Below are positions 23,943 to 31,278 of a stretch of DNA of 64,000 nt, piece after piece. Origin of the DNA: RGIG1918 sp964570895 (lineage in GTDB: Bacteria > Cyanobacteriota > Vampirovibrionia > Gastranaerophilales > Gastranaerophilaceae); NCBI GenBank assembly GCA_964570895.1, contig CAZMZD010000007.1:1-64000 (forward strand), given 5' to 3'. Made by a program: the position numbers and the translations under genes. The notes beneath the pieces are model-generated. The model searched no databases and had not been told where the DNA came from. It worked only from the letters and a program-made list of their open reading frames with translations. Numbering within the stretch: position 1 is the first letter of the stretch; each line of letters begins with the position of its first letter.

Positions 23943-25070
23943 TTATGGACACCCCGCCGCCACGGGGTTATTTTTATGCATTTCATTATTTTCTTTTATT
24001 TTTAATGCCTTTTCCCAATCGGTTTGAATTTGCGAAATTTTCATCGCGATTGGTTCATAGTCATCAATTGTGAGCGCGTCGTTGTTTTCGCCTCTTAAAT
24101 AATCGAACATGCTTTTATACATCACATCCATATTATCTTCTAAGATATTTGTTTTTAATTTCGTTGTTTTATTGTCTTTTGTGATGTCAACCGTAATGCT
24201 TGCAGGCTTCACGCACACACCATTTTCAAATTGTGCGTCGTAATCTGCAATAATATCAGGTTCAGGGTCGTCGTCGTTTAAATAGATTTTGAGCAATCTT
24301 TCTCTTTTTAAGTTTGTTTTGTCGCCTTTTTGAAGGTCCGAATTAATCGTTATGCCATTTTTTATATCCGGAACTTTTCTAAATTTCACATTCACGGCGC
24401 TTTTGCTTTGTTTTTCAGGGTCTAGCTGATATACATCATCTCCAAAATCTGTAAGCCCTGTCGAATAAAGGATTTGAAGCGCATGTGGCATTTCTTGAGA
24501 TGGCGGGTCAATTGTCAAAACTTCATTTTTTTTGCTATATTCAATTTCAACATTTTCTATTTCAAATTTGCCATCTATTTTATTAAGGTCAAAGTTATGT
24601 TTCTTCGCAACTGTTCCTTGAGGGCTTCCGCCTTTCACTTTCGATAAAATTTCTTTTGTAAGCTTTGTTATGTCTGAATAGTGCCAATTTGAAGCGACGA
24701 CTGATTTTATACCCTTTTCATCGGACTCATTTCTCATTTTATGAAAACTTGCAAAATCATACGTTACGGGTTTTGGCAAAATTACCTTTTTAACCCCTCT
24801 GTTTGTAATTCTATTAAAAATTTCAGGAATAATCTCGGGCACAACTGCCATTTCAACAACAGTATTGTCATCAATGTTGGCGTCCGGAATTTTATCAAAA
24901 GAATCATATTCTTTTGCGCCGGCTAAATTATAATTCCCCTGTTTTGCAATATCTTTAATTTTTGGGTCAACAACAGAGTCTATTTTTGTTCCAAAATAGT
25001 CCCCTTTGCCATATTTACTTCCAACAAGCCCGTTTCCGTACCTGCCGGCACCTATCAAAATAACCTTCAT
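23943..25070 (-). CDS. Gfo/Idh/MocA-like oxidoreductase
   Basis: A 375-residue protein with an N-terminal Rossmann loop (VILIGAGRYGNGLVG) and the typical Gfo/Idh sequence VILPKPVTYDFASFHKM in place of the usual EKP block, followed by SVVASNWHYSDITKL. The C-terminal half is a beta-sheet dimer/substrate domain. Such enzymes oxidise or isomerise sugars with NAD(P); no substrate is evident. It follows galE by 70 bp on the same strand, so nucleotide-sugar metabolism is plausible. The C-terminus ends VAAGCP in a G+C-rich hairpin (CCCCG/CGGGG) that includes the stop region. Confidence 0.7.
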   Translation of the reverse strand: MKVILIGAGRYGNGLVGSKYGKGDYFGTKIDSVVDPKIKDIAKQGNYNLAGAKEYDSFDKIPDANIDDNTVVEMAVVPEIIPEIFNRITNRGVKKVILPKPVTYDFASFHKMRNESDEKGIKSVVASNWHYSDITKLTKEILSKVKGGSPQGTVAKKHNFDLNKIDGKFEIENVEIEYSKKNEVLTIDPPSQEMPHALQILYSTGLTDFGDDVYQLDPEKQSKSAVNVKFRKVPDIKNGITINSDLQKGDKTNLKRERLLKIYLNDDDPEPDIIADYDAQFENGVCVKPASITVDITKDNKTTKLKTNILEDNMDVMYKSMFDYLRGENNDALTIDDYEPIAMKISQIQTDWEKALKIKENNEMHKNNPVAAGCP

Positions 25071-25140
25071 GTATGACCCTTGTTAATCTGAACTTACAAA
25101 ACATGAAAAATATAAAATTTGCCCTTAATTTTTGTAAAAA

Positions 25141-26235
25141 TTATTTTTCTTTGTTCCAAGGATTTTTCAAAATCCAATTCCATGCGCTTGAAATCATATC
25201 TTCAAGGCTTTTTACAGGAAGCCAATTTAATTCTTTTCCTGCTTTTTCGCGCGATGCAATAAGTGTTGGCGGGTCGCCCTCGCGTCTTCCTTCAATAACA
25301 AGCGGAATGTCAATTCCTGTCACTTTTTTGGTTGTATCATAAACTTCTTGAACACTGTATCCGGAGCCCGAACCAAGGTTGTAAACAGAAGTTTCGCCAC
25401 CTGCTAAAAGTTTGTTGAGAGCGAGCGCGTGAGCGCGAGCGAGGTCTTCAACGTGAATATAATCTCGAACACATGTGCCATCCGGTGTTGGATAATCATT
25501 ACCGAACATTTTGAAAGGTTTCCCGTCTTCGCCATTTTTTTGATGAAGCGCAGCCCCTAATATGTTTGGAATTAAGTGTGTTTCAGGATTATGTTCTTCG
25601 CCAAGTCTTGTATCAGAACTTGAACCTGCAACGTTAAAATATCTCAATCTAATGCTTTTAAGCCCGTCTGATTTATCTGCATCATCCATAATGTTTTCAA
25701 TCATTAATTTTGATTTGCCATACGGATTAATCGGTTTTTGCTCGTCAGTTTCTTTAATTGGCATAGTTTCCGGCATGCCGTATGTTGCAGCAGTCGATGA
25801 GAAAACAATTTTATCAACATTTGCTTTTTTCATTTCGTCAAGCAAGGCAGTCGTTTTTGCGGTATTGTTTATATAATATTTGTATGGATTTTTAACGGAT
25901 TCTGCAACTTGAGAATATGCAGCAAAGTGCACAACTGCGCTTGGGTCTTCTTTTTTCAAAATATCAGCTATAACATTTCTCTCTGAAATATCTGCGTCAT
26001 ATGAATTAAAATATACGTTTTGTTCTTTTGCAATTTTCTTTAATTCTTCGCTCGCTTCTTTATTCCCAAGCTCGTAATTATCAACAGAAACTACATTAAA
26101 CCCGTTTTCTAAAAGATATTTTGCAGTATGGGAGCCAATATAGCCCGCAGCGCCTGTCACTAAAATTTTTAATTTATTGCTTGGTATTATCTCTTTTGCG
26201 CTTTGTGCAACTTGAGGCATTATTTTACTAATCAT
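25141..26235 (-). CDS. galE: UDP-glucose 4-epimerase
   Basis: A 364-residue extended SDR enzyme interconverting UDP-glucose and UDP-galactose. ILVTGAAGYIGSHTAKYLLE is the NAD-binding loop, VVHFAAYSQVAESVKNP and FSSTAATYG follow, and NPYGKSKLMIE holds the catalytic Tyr and Lys. ATG 26235, with AAGGAG 10 nt upstream, is used; it adds a ~22-residue N-terminal extension relative to standard GalE and overlaps the end of the zinc-ribbon gene by 8 bp. Provides sugar donors for surface glycans. Confidence 0.93.
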   Translation of the reverse strand: MISKIMPQVAQSAKEIIPSNKLKILVTGAAGYIGSHTAKYLLENGFNVVSVDNYELGNKEASEELKKIAKEQNVYFNSYDADISERNVIADILKKEDPSAVVHFAAYSQVAESVKNPYKYYINNTAKTTALLDEMKKANVDKIVFSSTAATYGMPETMPIKETDEQKPINPYGKSKLMIENIMDDADKSDGLKSIRLRYFNVAGSSSDTRLGEEHNPETHLIPNILGAALHQKNGEDGKPFKMFGNDYPTPDGTCVRDYIHVEDLARAHALALNKLLAGGETSVYNLGSGSGYSVQEVYDTTKKVTGIDIPLVIEGRREGDPPTLIASREKAGKELNWLPVKSLEDMISSAWNWILKNPWNKEK

Positions 26236-26791
26236 AAGTTCTGAACTCCTTGATGTCCACAACATGTTCTTCAATCATTATATTATCTTGATTTTTTTCG
26301 TTAAGTTTTTTCCAATCAATGATATCATTCCAAATGCCGGCTTTCTTAATTTCTGCCGCATATTCAGGAGGTAAAGATTGTGCAAACGCATTCATTACAG
26401 CTTTTGAGCGGTCATCTTCTGTTTCATATTCCGCTCTTATTTTTTGAAGTTCTTGATTATCTAAAAATTTGCCACCGCAAACATAGCATTCATCAATTTC
26501 AACAGTTTTATTTGCGCTTGAAAAATTTTTGACCATGGGCGTTTTACAAATTGGGCAATATCTTTTAAAACTCTCGTCTGCTTGATAAAATTCCTTGCCT
26601 ACAGTTGCTTGTTCAATTGCTTCAATGTTTTCAGCTTGTTCGTCAAAGTGCTTAAATTCTCTGTTATCAAAAAATATTCCGCCACAACCGTTTAAGCAGA
26701 TATCGAGGTGAAAACCTGTGTGTTCGATAAAAATTTTCTCCATTTTTCTGCCACATGCAGGACATATAATTTCTTTTAAATTATCCGCCAT
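26228..26791 (-). CDS. Double zinc-ribbon (zf-TFIIB) protein
   Basis: A 187-residue protein with two zinc ribbons: CPACGRKMEKIFI ... ICLNGCGGIFFDNREF (residues ~10-45) and CPICKTPMVKNFS ... DECYVCGGKFLDNQEL (~75-110), each of the zf-TFIIB type with the characteristic C-x-x-C-G-G-x-(F/W)-(F/L)-D block. The C-terminal third is helical without Cys. Function of the family is not established. GGAG precedes the ATG, and galE starts inside its end, so the two are co-translated. Confidence 0.8.
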   Translation of the reverse strand: MADNLKEIICPACGRKMEKIFIEHTGFHLDICLNGCGGIFFDNREFKHFDEQAENIEAIEQATVGKEFYQADESFKRYCPICKTPMVKNFSSANKTVEIDECYVCGGKFLDNQELQKIRAEYETEDDRSKAVMNAFAQSLPPEYAAEIKKAGIWNDIIDWKKLNEKNQDNIMIEEHVVDIKEFRTYD

Positions 26792-26857
26792 AAAAACTCC
26801 TAAACATAATTTTTACTTCTTTACTCTAGCATTTTTTTTGGCATTTCTCAAGAAATT

Positions 26858-28084
26858 TTATTCATATCTGAGTGCGTCAATTGGGTTTAAAAGCGAAGCT
26901 TTATACGCAGGATAATATCCAAAGCCAATTCCCACAAGCCCCGAAAAACCAAATGCCAAAAGAATTGGCGGAAGAGTTATAAGAACATTCGTTTCAAACA
27001 AAACCCCAACCAAAAGTGCTATCACAATCCCTGCAATAACCCCTATCAATCCGCCCAAAAGTGACAATATCAACGCCTCAATTAAAAACTGTGTTTGAAT
27101 ATCGATAGCCCGCGCGCCAATTGCCATTCTAATGCCAATTTCTTTTGTTCTTTCAGTCACTGATACAAGCATAATGTTCATAATACCAATACCGCCCACA
27201 ACTAAAGAAACAGAAGCGATTGAAGCGAGCAAAATTGCAAAAGTTTGCACGGTTGATTTCATTCTTTCTTGAAATTCTGCACTATTCCTAATTTCAAAAT
27301 CGTCATCTTGATTTTTGCCAAGGTTATGCCTTTTTCTCAAAATTTCTTTTATATCGCTTTGCGCAATTTCAGTGTCTTCAAGGCTTGAAGCTTTCACAAT
27401 TATTTGATTTACAGACCCCGGAAAATCAACCCCAAAAACTTTTTTTTGAGCAGTGGTGATTGGTATGAAAATCAAATCATCTTGATCCATCGGCCCCATT
27501 TGCCCTTTGGATTTTAGTGTTCCGATTATTTTAAATGGGACATTGCCTATTCTTATGGTTTTCCCTATTGAATTTAAATCGCCAAAAAGCTCGAGTTCCA
27601 CAGTGGAACCTATTATTGCAACTTTTGCGGAATTATTGTCATCATCTTTTGAAAAAGACCTGCCTTGCTTAATTTCATAGTTTTTTGCGGTTAAATATGG
27701 TCTTGTTATGCCATAAATTGTGGTCGACCAATTTTGATTTCCATACATAACTTGCTTAGACGAACTCAAAAGCGGCGCAACAATTTCCACCCCTCTTGCC
27801 ATTTTTTTGATTGCGTCTGCATCTTTCAAATTAAGAGTTGGTTTTGAACCCATGCCCATCGAAACACCGCCCGATTTTGCAGAAGCAGAGCGGATTGTGA
27901 GCAAATTTGAACCCATAGATTCCATATTTGATTGCACTTGCTTATTTGCGCCGGAACCAATTGCAAGCATAATAATCACAGCTGCAACACCAATGATTAT
28001 ACCAAGGCTTGTAAGCGCAGAGCGCATTTTGTTCACTTTCAGTGAATTTAGCGCAATTTTTAATGTCGATTTGAAATCTATCAT
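26858..28084 (-). CDS. MacB/FtsX-type ABC transporter permease
   Basis: A 408-residue inner-membrane protein: TM1 (ALTSLGIIIGVAAVIIMLA), a ~230-residue periplasmic MacB-PCD domain, and three C-terminal membrane helices with the family's VTERTKEIGIRMAIGA coupling segment. This is the permease half of a tripartite or mechanotransducing exporter (macrolide, lipoprotein or peptide). No ATPase or periplasmic adaptor is adjacent, so partners must be encoded elsewhere. The promoter TTGCGA-17-TAAAAT lies 6 nt before the ATG (leaderless). Confidence 0.9.
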   Translation of the reverse strand: MIDFKSTLKIALNSLKVNKMRSALTSLGIIIGVAAVIIMLAIGSGANKQVQSNMESMGSNLLTIRSASAKSGGVSMGMGSKPTLNLKDADAIKKMARGVEIVAPLLSSSKQVMYGNQNWSTTIYGITRPYLTAKNYEIKQGRSFSKDDDNNSAKVAIIGSTVELELFGDLNSIGKTIRIGNVPFKIIGTLKSKGQMGPMDQDDLIFIPITTAQKKVFGVDFPGSVNQIIVKASSLEDTEIAQSDIKEILRKRHNLGKNQDDDFEIRNSAEFQERMKSTVQTFAILLASIASVSLVVGGIGIMNIMLVSVTERTKEIGIRMAIGARAIDIQTQFLIEALILSLLGGLIGVIAGIVIALLVGVLFETNVLITLPPILLAFGFSGLVGIGFGYYPAYKASLLNPIDALRYE

Positions 28085-28090
28085 AGTGAC

Positions 28091-28119
28091 ATTTTACAAA
28101 AAATTATTACCCCTCGCAA
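28091..28119 (-). promoter_or_regulatory. Leaderless promoter of MacB-like gene
   Basis: -35 TTGCGA (28114-28119), 17-nt spacer, -10 TAAAAT (28091-28096), 6 nt to the ATG at 28084. Confidence 0.65.
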
Positions 28120-28147
28120 CTCAAAACATCTATAAGATTTAGAAATT

Positions 28148-28384
28148 TTATTTGTTATATTTCATTTTGCACAATTTTTTATAATATCTTTTTTTCAGCT
28201 TTGAAATATCTTTGTTGACAAGCCCTATGGTATAGTTAATTGCGAGCGTATTATATTCTTTATCTTGCTTATTTTTATTTATATCAAATATGCTTTCGTC
28301 AAAAATTTGCTCTTGCATAAAAATTGTTAAAAGCTTTATTGCCCTAAGCGGTTGCGCAAGTTCTGCCATAAAATCTTCAAACAT
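28148..28384 (-). CDS. Small protein of unknown function
   Basis: A 78-residue, Lys-rich helical protein (MFEDFMAELAQPLRAIKLLT at the N-terminus, basic KLKKRYYKKLCKMKYNK at the C-terminus). AAAGGA precedes the ATG. No known domain. It is divergent from the HTH gene at 28504, and the 120-bp gap between them holds CCAA...TTGG inverted repeats, so the HTH protein may regulate it. Such small divergent partners of HTH proteins are common in accessory elements. Confidence 0.6.
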   Translation of the reverse strand: MFEDFMAELAQPLRAIKLLTIFMQEQIFDESIFDINKNKQDKEYNTLAINYTIGLVNKDISKLKKRYYKKLCKMKYNK

Positions 28385-28420
28385 GGTTTTCCTTTTGTTA
28401 AAATATTATTGTAAATTAAA

Positions 28421-28497
28421 CCAACTAATTGGTTTTTGTACCAATTATTTTATAATTTATTGGCATATTTGTCAATATTTTGGCGCAAATGTATAAT
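28421..28497 (+). promoter_or_regulatory. Leaderless promoter and inverted repeats of HTH gene
   Basis: -35 TTGTCA (28469-28474), 17-nt spacer, -10 TATAAT (28492-28497), 6 nt to ATG 28504: a near-consensus promoter with no room for a leader. Upstream lie CCAACTAATTGG (28421-28432) and CCAAT ... ATTGG (28442-28464), possible operators shared with the divergent gene. Confidence 0.7.
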
Positions 28498-28503
28498 TTT
28501 TGT

Positions 28504-28719
28504 ATGAAATTAAATGCAAAAGAATTAGTAAAATTAATTCTCACAAAAGAATGTTTAACTCAAAAAGAGCTTGTTAATATGCTTAATGAAAAAAGTGGCA
28601 AAAAATATACGCAAGATGGCCTTTCACGAAAACTAAGCAAAGGCACAATCACATTTAACGAAGTGATGACAATTGCAGACATCCTTGGCTATGAAATTGA
28701 TTTGAGACGTGCCAAGTAG
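28504..28719 (+). CDS. Small HTH DNA-binding protein (XRE-like)
   Basis: A 71-residue protein starting MKLNAKELVKLILTKE; LTQKELVNMLNEKSGKKYTQDGLSRKLSKGTITFNEVMTIADILGYEI is a complete helix-turn-helix of the XRE type. The longer frame from 28480 would include promoter DNA and is rejected. No ribosome site exists: the ATG coincides with the predicted transcription start, as in phage cI-type leaderless messages. It probably regulates itself and the divergent 28148 gene. Repeat block E begins right at its stop. Confidence 0.8.
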   Translation: MKLNAKELVKLILTKECLTQKELVNMLNEKSGKKYTQDGLSRKLSKGTITFNEVMTIADILGYEIDLRRAK

Positions 28720-28998
28720 CCCGTAGTTTGGGCATACTTGCCCAACAATATGATTTTAACCTGTCATCCTGAAAGCATAGAAAATAAGGTGAAGCCGTAA
28801 TTTTCAAGCTATTCAGGATCTTATCAGTTAAAGTAACCCAACGTTTGTCGTTGTGCCTCAAATCTTGCAAGATGCTGAAACAAGTTCAGCATGACAGCTT
28901 ATGGTTTTTGTCAGGCAGCCGTAGGGTGCGTTTATACGCACCTTAATTGCGATAAAATAAGATTGCGACCAAATATAACTACGAGTCGCCTTCTTCGG
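28720..28998. repeat. Block E of dispersed repeats
   Basis: Contains TTGGGCATACTTGCCCAAC (about 28732-28748), a plus-strand copy of the ~65-bp GTCATCCTGAAAGC ... TTCAGGATC repeat (about 28763-28820), AGATGCTGAAACAAGTTCAGC (about 28870-28890, the short form of the element at 4104-4187), a half GTCAGGCA site (28910) and GGTGCGTTTATACGCACC (about 28924-28942). Same families and partly the same order as block A. Confidence 0.8.
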
Positions 28999-29340
28999 CT
29001 AAGACACCAAATTCTCCCTTATCGCCTTCACTGCTGCTTGCAATCTGTCATCAACACATAGTTTTTGTAATATGGAACAAACATGTGCTTTTACAGTATG
29101 AACACTTACAATAAGTTCTTTTGCAATTTCTGTATCACTTTTACCTTGAACAAGATATTTTAAAATTTCTATTTCTCTCTCTGTAAATTGATTCTTTATT
29201 TCAGAAGATATATTTTCTGATAAAAATTCAAGGTTATCATGTTTTACAGTTTTTGCAATTTTAGATTTAGTAGTTGTTTCTTCTTCTTTTTTACTTTTAG
29301 ACACTCTCGTTCTTTTTAAAATGGGGGTTGTTTGTTTCAA
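28999..29340 (-). CDS. LuxR-type HTH transcriptional regulator
   Basis: A 113-residue protein. A basic N-terminus (MKQTTPILKRTRVSKSKKEEE, first 20 relevant) leads to a C-terminal GerE helix-turn-helix: FTEREIEILKYLVQGKSDTE, IAKELIVSVHTVKAHV and a terminal helix ending KAIRENLVS. No receiver domain. The start is TTG at 29340, 8 nt after GGAAG. An ATG in another frame overlaps it and encodes only 16 codons. Its C-terminus is nearly identical to the fragment at the window start. It lies downstream of the ADP-ribosyltransferase operon but has its own dyad-containing promoter. Confidence 0.85.
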   Translation of the reverse strand: MKQTTPILKRTRVSKSKKEEETTTKSKIAKTVKHDNLEFLSENISSEIKNQFTEREIEILKYLVQGKSDTEIAKELIVSVHTVKAHVCSILQKLCVDDRLQAAVKAIRENLVS

Positions 29341-29366
29341 TCTTCATACTTCCTTTTCAAATATTA

Positions 29367-29423
29367 ATTATAAAAATATGATAGATAATAATTAGACAAA
29401 AAGATATTACCCATGTGGGCTAT
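29367..29423 (-). promoter_or_regulatory. Promoter with 18-bp dyad upstream of LuxR-type gene
   Basis: -10 TATAAT (29367-29372), no -35 box, and the dyad ATTACCCATGTGGGCTAT (29406-29423) exactly 33 nt upstream of the -10. The stretch down to GGAAGT aligns with the promoter of the 3584 regulator. Confidence 0.65.
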
Positions 29424-29443
29424 TTTTTTGTTTTAATTTAGTT

Positions 29444-29992
29444 TCATTTGGTATCTTTCATAATATACTTGCTCATATCAATGCCGTATTCTTTTGTAAC
29501 TCTATCTAAATCAGGAGTGTCTATATGGTAGTTGTCGTCATAATAAAAACGCCCTATTTCATCTAAATGGTCTTTGTATGCCCAAACCTCATCATCTGTC
29601 ATTGTTTTCATTTTCTCAACGTCTTCAGGGTAGTAGCGTATTCTTTTTGCGATAGTTTTATTTACATAGGTACTGTCTTCAGGTTCACACCAATTAGGGC
29701 ATTTTCTTGAGATGAGTTTTTCTTCTTCTTTTGAATTAATTTTAAAGGTGTCTTTTATCAGCTGCTTAAGTTTACCTACAAAAAACACTTTTGCAGGTAG
29801 GCTTGCTTTTGATTTTAGTTTAGTTTTATTTGCTGCTTTAACTGATGGTGAGATCTGCTCTCTTGAATTTCCTTCACGCTCGCAGACAACACTTTCACGG
29901 CTTACGCCGTTTTCGCTTTTTCTGCTCGCTACCCGAACTCGCTCGTGCTTTGCACTCGACTCCGTTCGTACGGAAATTCGCTGGATTTTCAT
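29444..29992 (-). CDS. Tandem paralog 4 (type I C-terminus, with in-frame insertion)
   Basis: A 182-residue member of a four-gene tandem family of unknown function. It equals the 141-residue gene at 30408 except for a 41-residue insertion after MKIQRIS (VRTESSAKHERVRVASRKSE and onward to REQIS) encoded by G+C-richer palindromic DNA. The family core, KVFFVGKLKQLIKDTFKINS ... CPNWCEPEDSTYVN ... YYPEDVEKMK ... GRFYY, is kept, and the C-terminus is type I (DDNYHIDTPDLDRVTKEYGI). Its start overlaps the previous stop by 4 bp (ATGA). Last gene of the ADP-ribosyltransferase operon; immunity factor, co-effector or adaptor are possible roles. Confidence 0.75.
   Translation of the reverse strand: MKIQRISVRTESSAKHERVRVASRKSENGVSRESVVCEREGNSREQISPSVKAANKTKLKSKASLPAKVFFVGKLKQLIKDTFKINSKEEEKLISRKCPNWCEPEDSTYVNKTIAKRIRYYPEDVEKMKTMTDDEVWAYKDHLDEIGRFYYDDNYHIDTPDLDRVTKEYGIDMSKYIMKDTK
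29849..29971. mobile_element. 123-bp in-frame palindromic insertion element
   Basis: DNA absent from the three sister genes. It is bounded by the perfect inverted repeat GAATTTCC/GGAAATTC (29865-29872 and 29972-29979, the latter just past the edge), contains the hairpins CGGC-TTAC-GCCG (29898-29909) and GTGC-TTT-GCAC (29945-29955), is clearly richer in G+C than its surroundings, and keeps the frame open. This resembles Rickettsia-type palindromic elements that insert into genes. Exact ends are uncertain by a few bases because of a short IS/ATC duplication. Confidence 0.65.
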
Positions 29993-30411
29993 TTTTGTTC
30001 ATCGTCCTTGATGTAGTATTTTTCAGGGTCTAGCCCAAGCTTGCGCATAAACTCTTCATGCTTTTCTTTTGTCAAGGTTTCTCCATAATAAAAGCGACCT
30101 ATTTCATCTAAATGGTCTTTGTATGCCCAAACTTCGTCGTCCGTCATTGTTTTCATCTTCTCAACGTCTTCAGGGTAGTAGCGCCTTCTTTTTGCGATAG
30201 TTTTATTTACATAGGTACTGTCTTCAGGTTCGCACCAATTAGGACATTTCCTTGAAACAAGTTCTTCTTCTTTAGAATTAATTTTAAAGGTGTCTTTTAT
30301 TAGTTGCTTAAGTTTACCCACAAAGAAGACTTTTGCAGGCAGGCTTGCTTTTGATTTTGGTTTAGTTTTACTTGTTGTTTTAACTGATGGTGAAATTTGG
30401 TGGATTTTCAT
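29989..30411 (-). CDS. Tandem paralog 3 (type II C-terminus)
   Basis: A 140-residue protein of the same unknown family. N-terminus MKIHQISPSVKTTSKTKPKS, conserved core LPAKVFFVGKLKQLIKDTFK and CPNWCEPEDSTYVNKTIAKR, then the type II tail GETLTKEKHEEFMRKLGLDP. It is closest to the 30830 gene, which shares MKIHQIS and the tail, showing that a two-gene unit (type II then type I) was duplicated. Overlaps both neighbours by 4 bp, so translation is coupled. No signal peptide; two Cys in the NWCEPE region (one in CPNWC pair) could bind metal or form a disulfide. Confidence 0.75.
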   Translation of the reverse strand: MKIHQISPSVKTTSKTKPKSKASLPAKVFFVGKLKQLIKDTFKINSKEEELVSRKCPNWCEPEDSTYVNKTIAKRRRYYPEDVEKMKTMTDDEVWAYKDHLDEIGRFYYGETLTKEKHEEFMRKLGLDPEKYYIKDDEQK

Positions 30412-30833
30412 TTTGTATCTTTCATAATATATTTGCTCATATCAATACCGTATTCTTTTGTAACTCTATCTAAATCAGGAGTGTCTATATGGTAGTTGTC
30501 GTCATAATAAAAACGCCCTATTTCATCTAAATAATCCATATATTTCCACTTTTCATCATCAGTCATTGTTTTCATTTTTTCTTCGTCTTCAGGATAGTAA
30601 AAAATTCTTTCCGCAATAGTGTTGTTTACATAAGTGCTATCTTCAGGTTCGCACCAATTGGGGCATTTTCTTGAGATGAGCTTTTCTTCTTCTTTTGAAT
30701 TAATTTTGAATGTGTCTTTTATTAGTTGCTTAAGTTTACCTACAAAGAACACTTTTGCAGGCAAGTTTGTTGCTTGTTTTAATTTAGTTTTTGATTTTGT
30801 TTTAACTGATGGTGAGATTCGCTGGATTTTCAT
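30408..30833 (-). CDS. Tandem paralog 2 (type I C-terminus)
   Basis: A 141-residue protein: MKIQRISPSVKTKSKTKLKQ, linker, the KVFFVGKLKQLIKDTFKINS core, CPNWCEPEDSTYVNNTIAER, and the type I tail DDNYHIDTPDLDRVTKEYGI then DMSKYIMKDTK. It lacks the insertion seen in its copy at 29444, and so shows the ancestral form. The N-terminal 25 residues are Lys/Ser/Thr-rich and probably unfolded, followed by a compact helical domain. Start overlaps the preceding stop by 4 bp. Family and function are not recognised. Confidence 0.75.
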   Translation of the reverse strand: MKIQRISPSVKTKSKTKLKQATNLPAKVFFVGKLKQLIKDTFKINSKEEEKLISRKCPNWCEPEDSTYVNNTIAERIFYYPEDEEKMKTMTDDEKWKYMDYLDEIGRFYYDDNYHIDTPDLDRVTKEYGIDMSKYIMKDTK

Positions 30834-31255
30834 TTTTGCTCATCGTCCTTGATATAATATTTTTCAGGGTCAAGCCCAAGCCTTCGCATAAACTCTTCAT
30901 GCTTTTCTTTTGTCAAGGTTTCTCCATAATAAAAGCGACCCGCCTTATCTAAATATTCCATATATTCCCATTTTTCATCTCGCGTCATGTTTTTCATTTT
31001 TTCAACGTCTTCAGGGTAATAGTTGACCCTTTCTGCAATAGTATTGTTTACATAGGTACTGTCTTCCGGTTCGCACCAATTGGGGTATTTTCTTGAGATG
31101 AGTTTTTCTTCTTCTTTTGAATTGATTTTAAATGTGTCTTTTATTAGTTGCTTGAGTTTGCCTACAAAAAACACTTTTGCAGGCAAGTTTGTTGCTTGTT
31201 TTAATTTAGTTTTTGATTTTGTTTTAACTGATGGTGAGATTTGGTGGATTTTCAT
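30830..31255 (-). CDS. Tandem paralog 1 (type II C-terminus)
   Basis: A 141-residue protein, first of the four paralogs after the ADP-ribosyltransferase gene (23-bp gap; AAAGGATG before the ATG). MKIHQIS start, the shared core, and the type II tail GETLTKEKHEEFMRRLGLDP. Here the CPNWC of the sisters is YPNWC, so the first Cys is not essential. As the only paralog with its own strong ribosome site it sets translation for the whole string. Possible roles: immunity protein, effector chaperone or second effector; none can be chosen from sequence. Confidence 0.75.
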   Translation of the reverse strand: MKIHQISPSVKTKSKTKLKQATNLPAKVFFVGKLKQLIKDTFKINSKEEEKLISRKYPNWCEPEDSTYVNNTIAERVNYYPEDVEKMKNMTRDEKWEYMEYLDKAGRFYYGETLTKEKHEEFMRRLGLDPEKYYIKDDEQK

Positions 31256-31278
31256 GTTTATTCATCCTTTCTTGCATT

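Noticed and set aside
23943..23975. Terminator at the end of the Gfo/Idh gene
   Set aside because: The CCCCG/CGGGG hairpin has its T-run on the plus strand, where no transcript is expected, and it lies within coding sequence.
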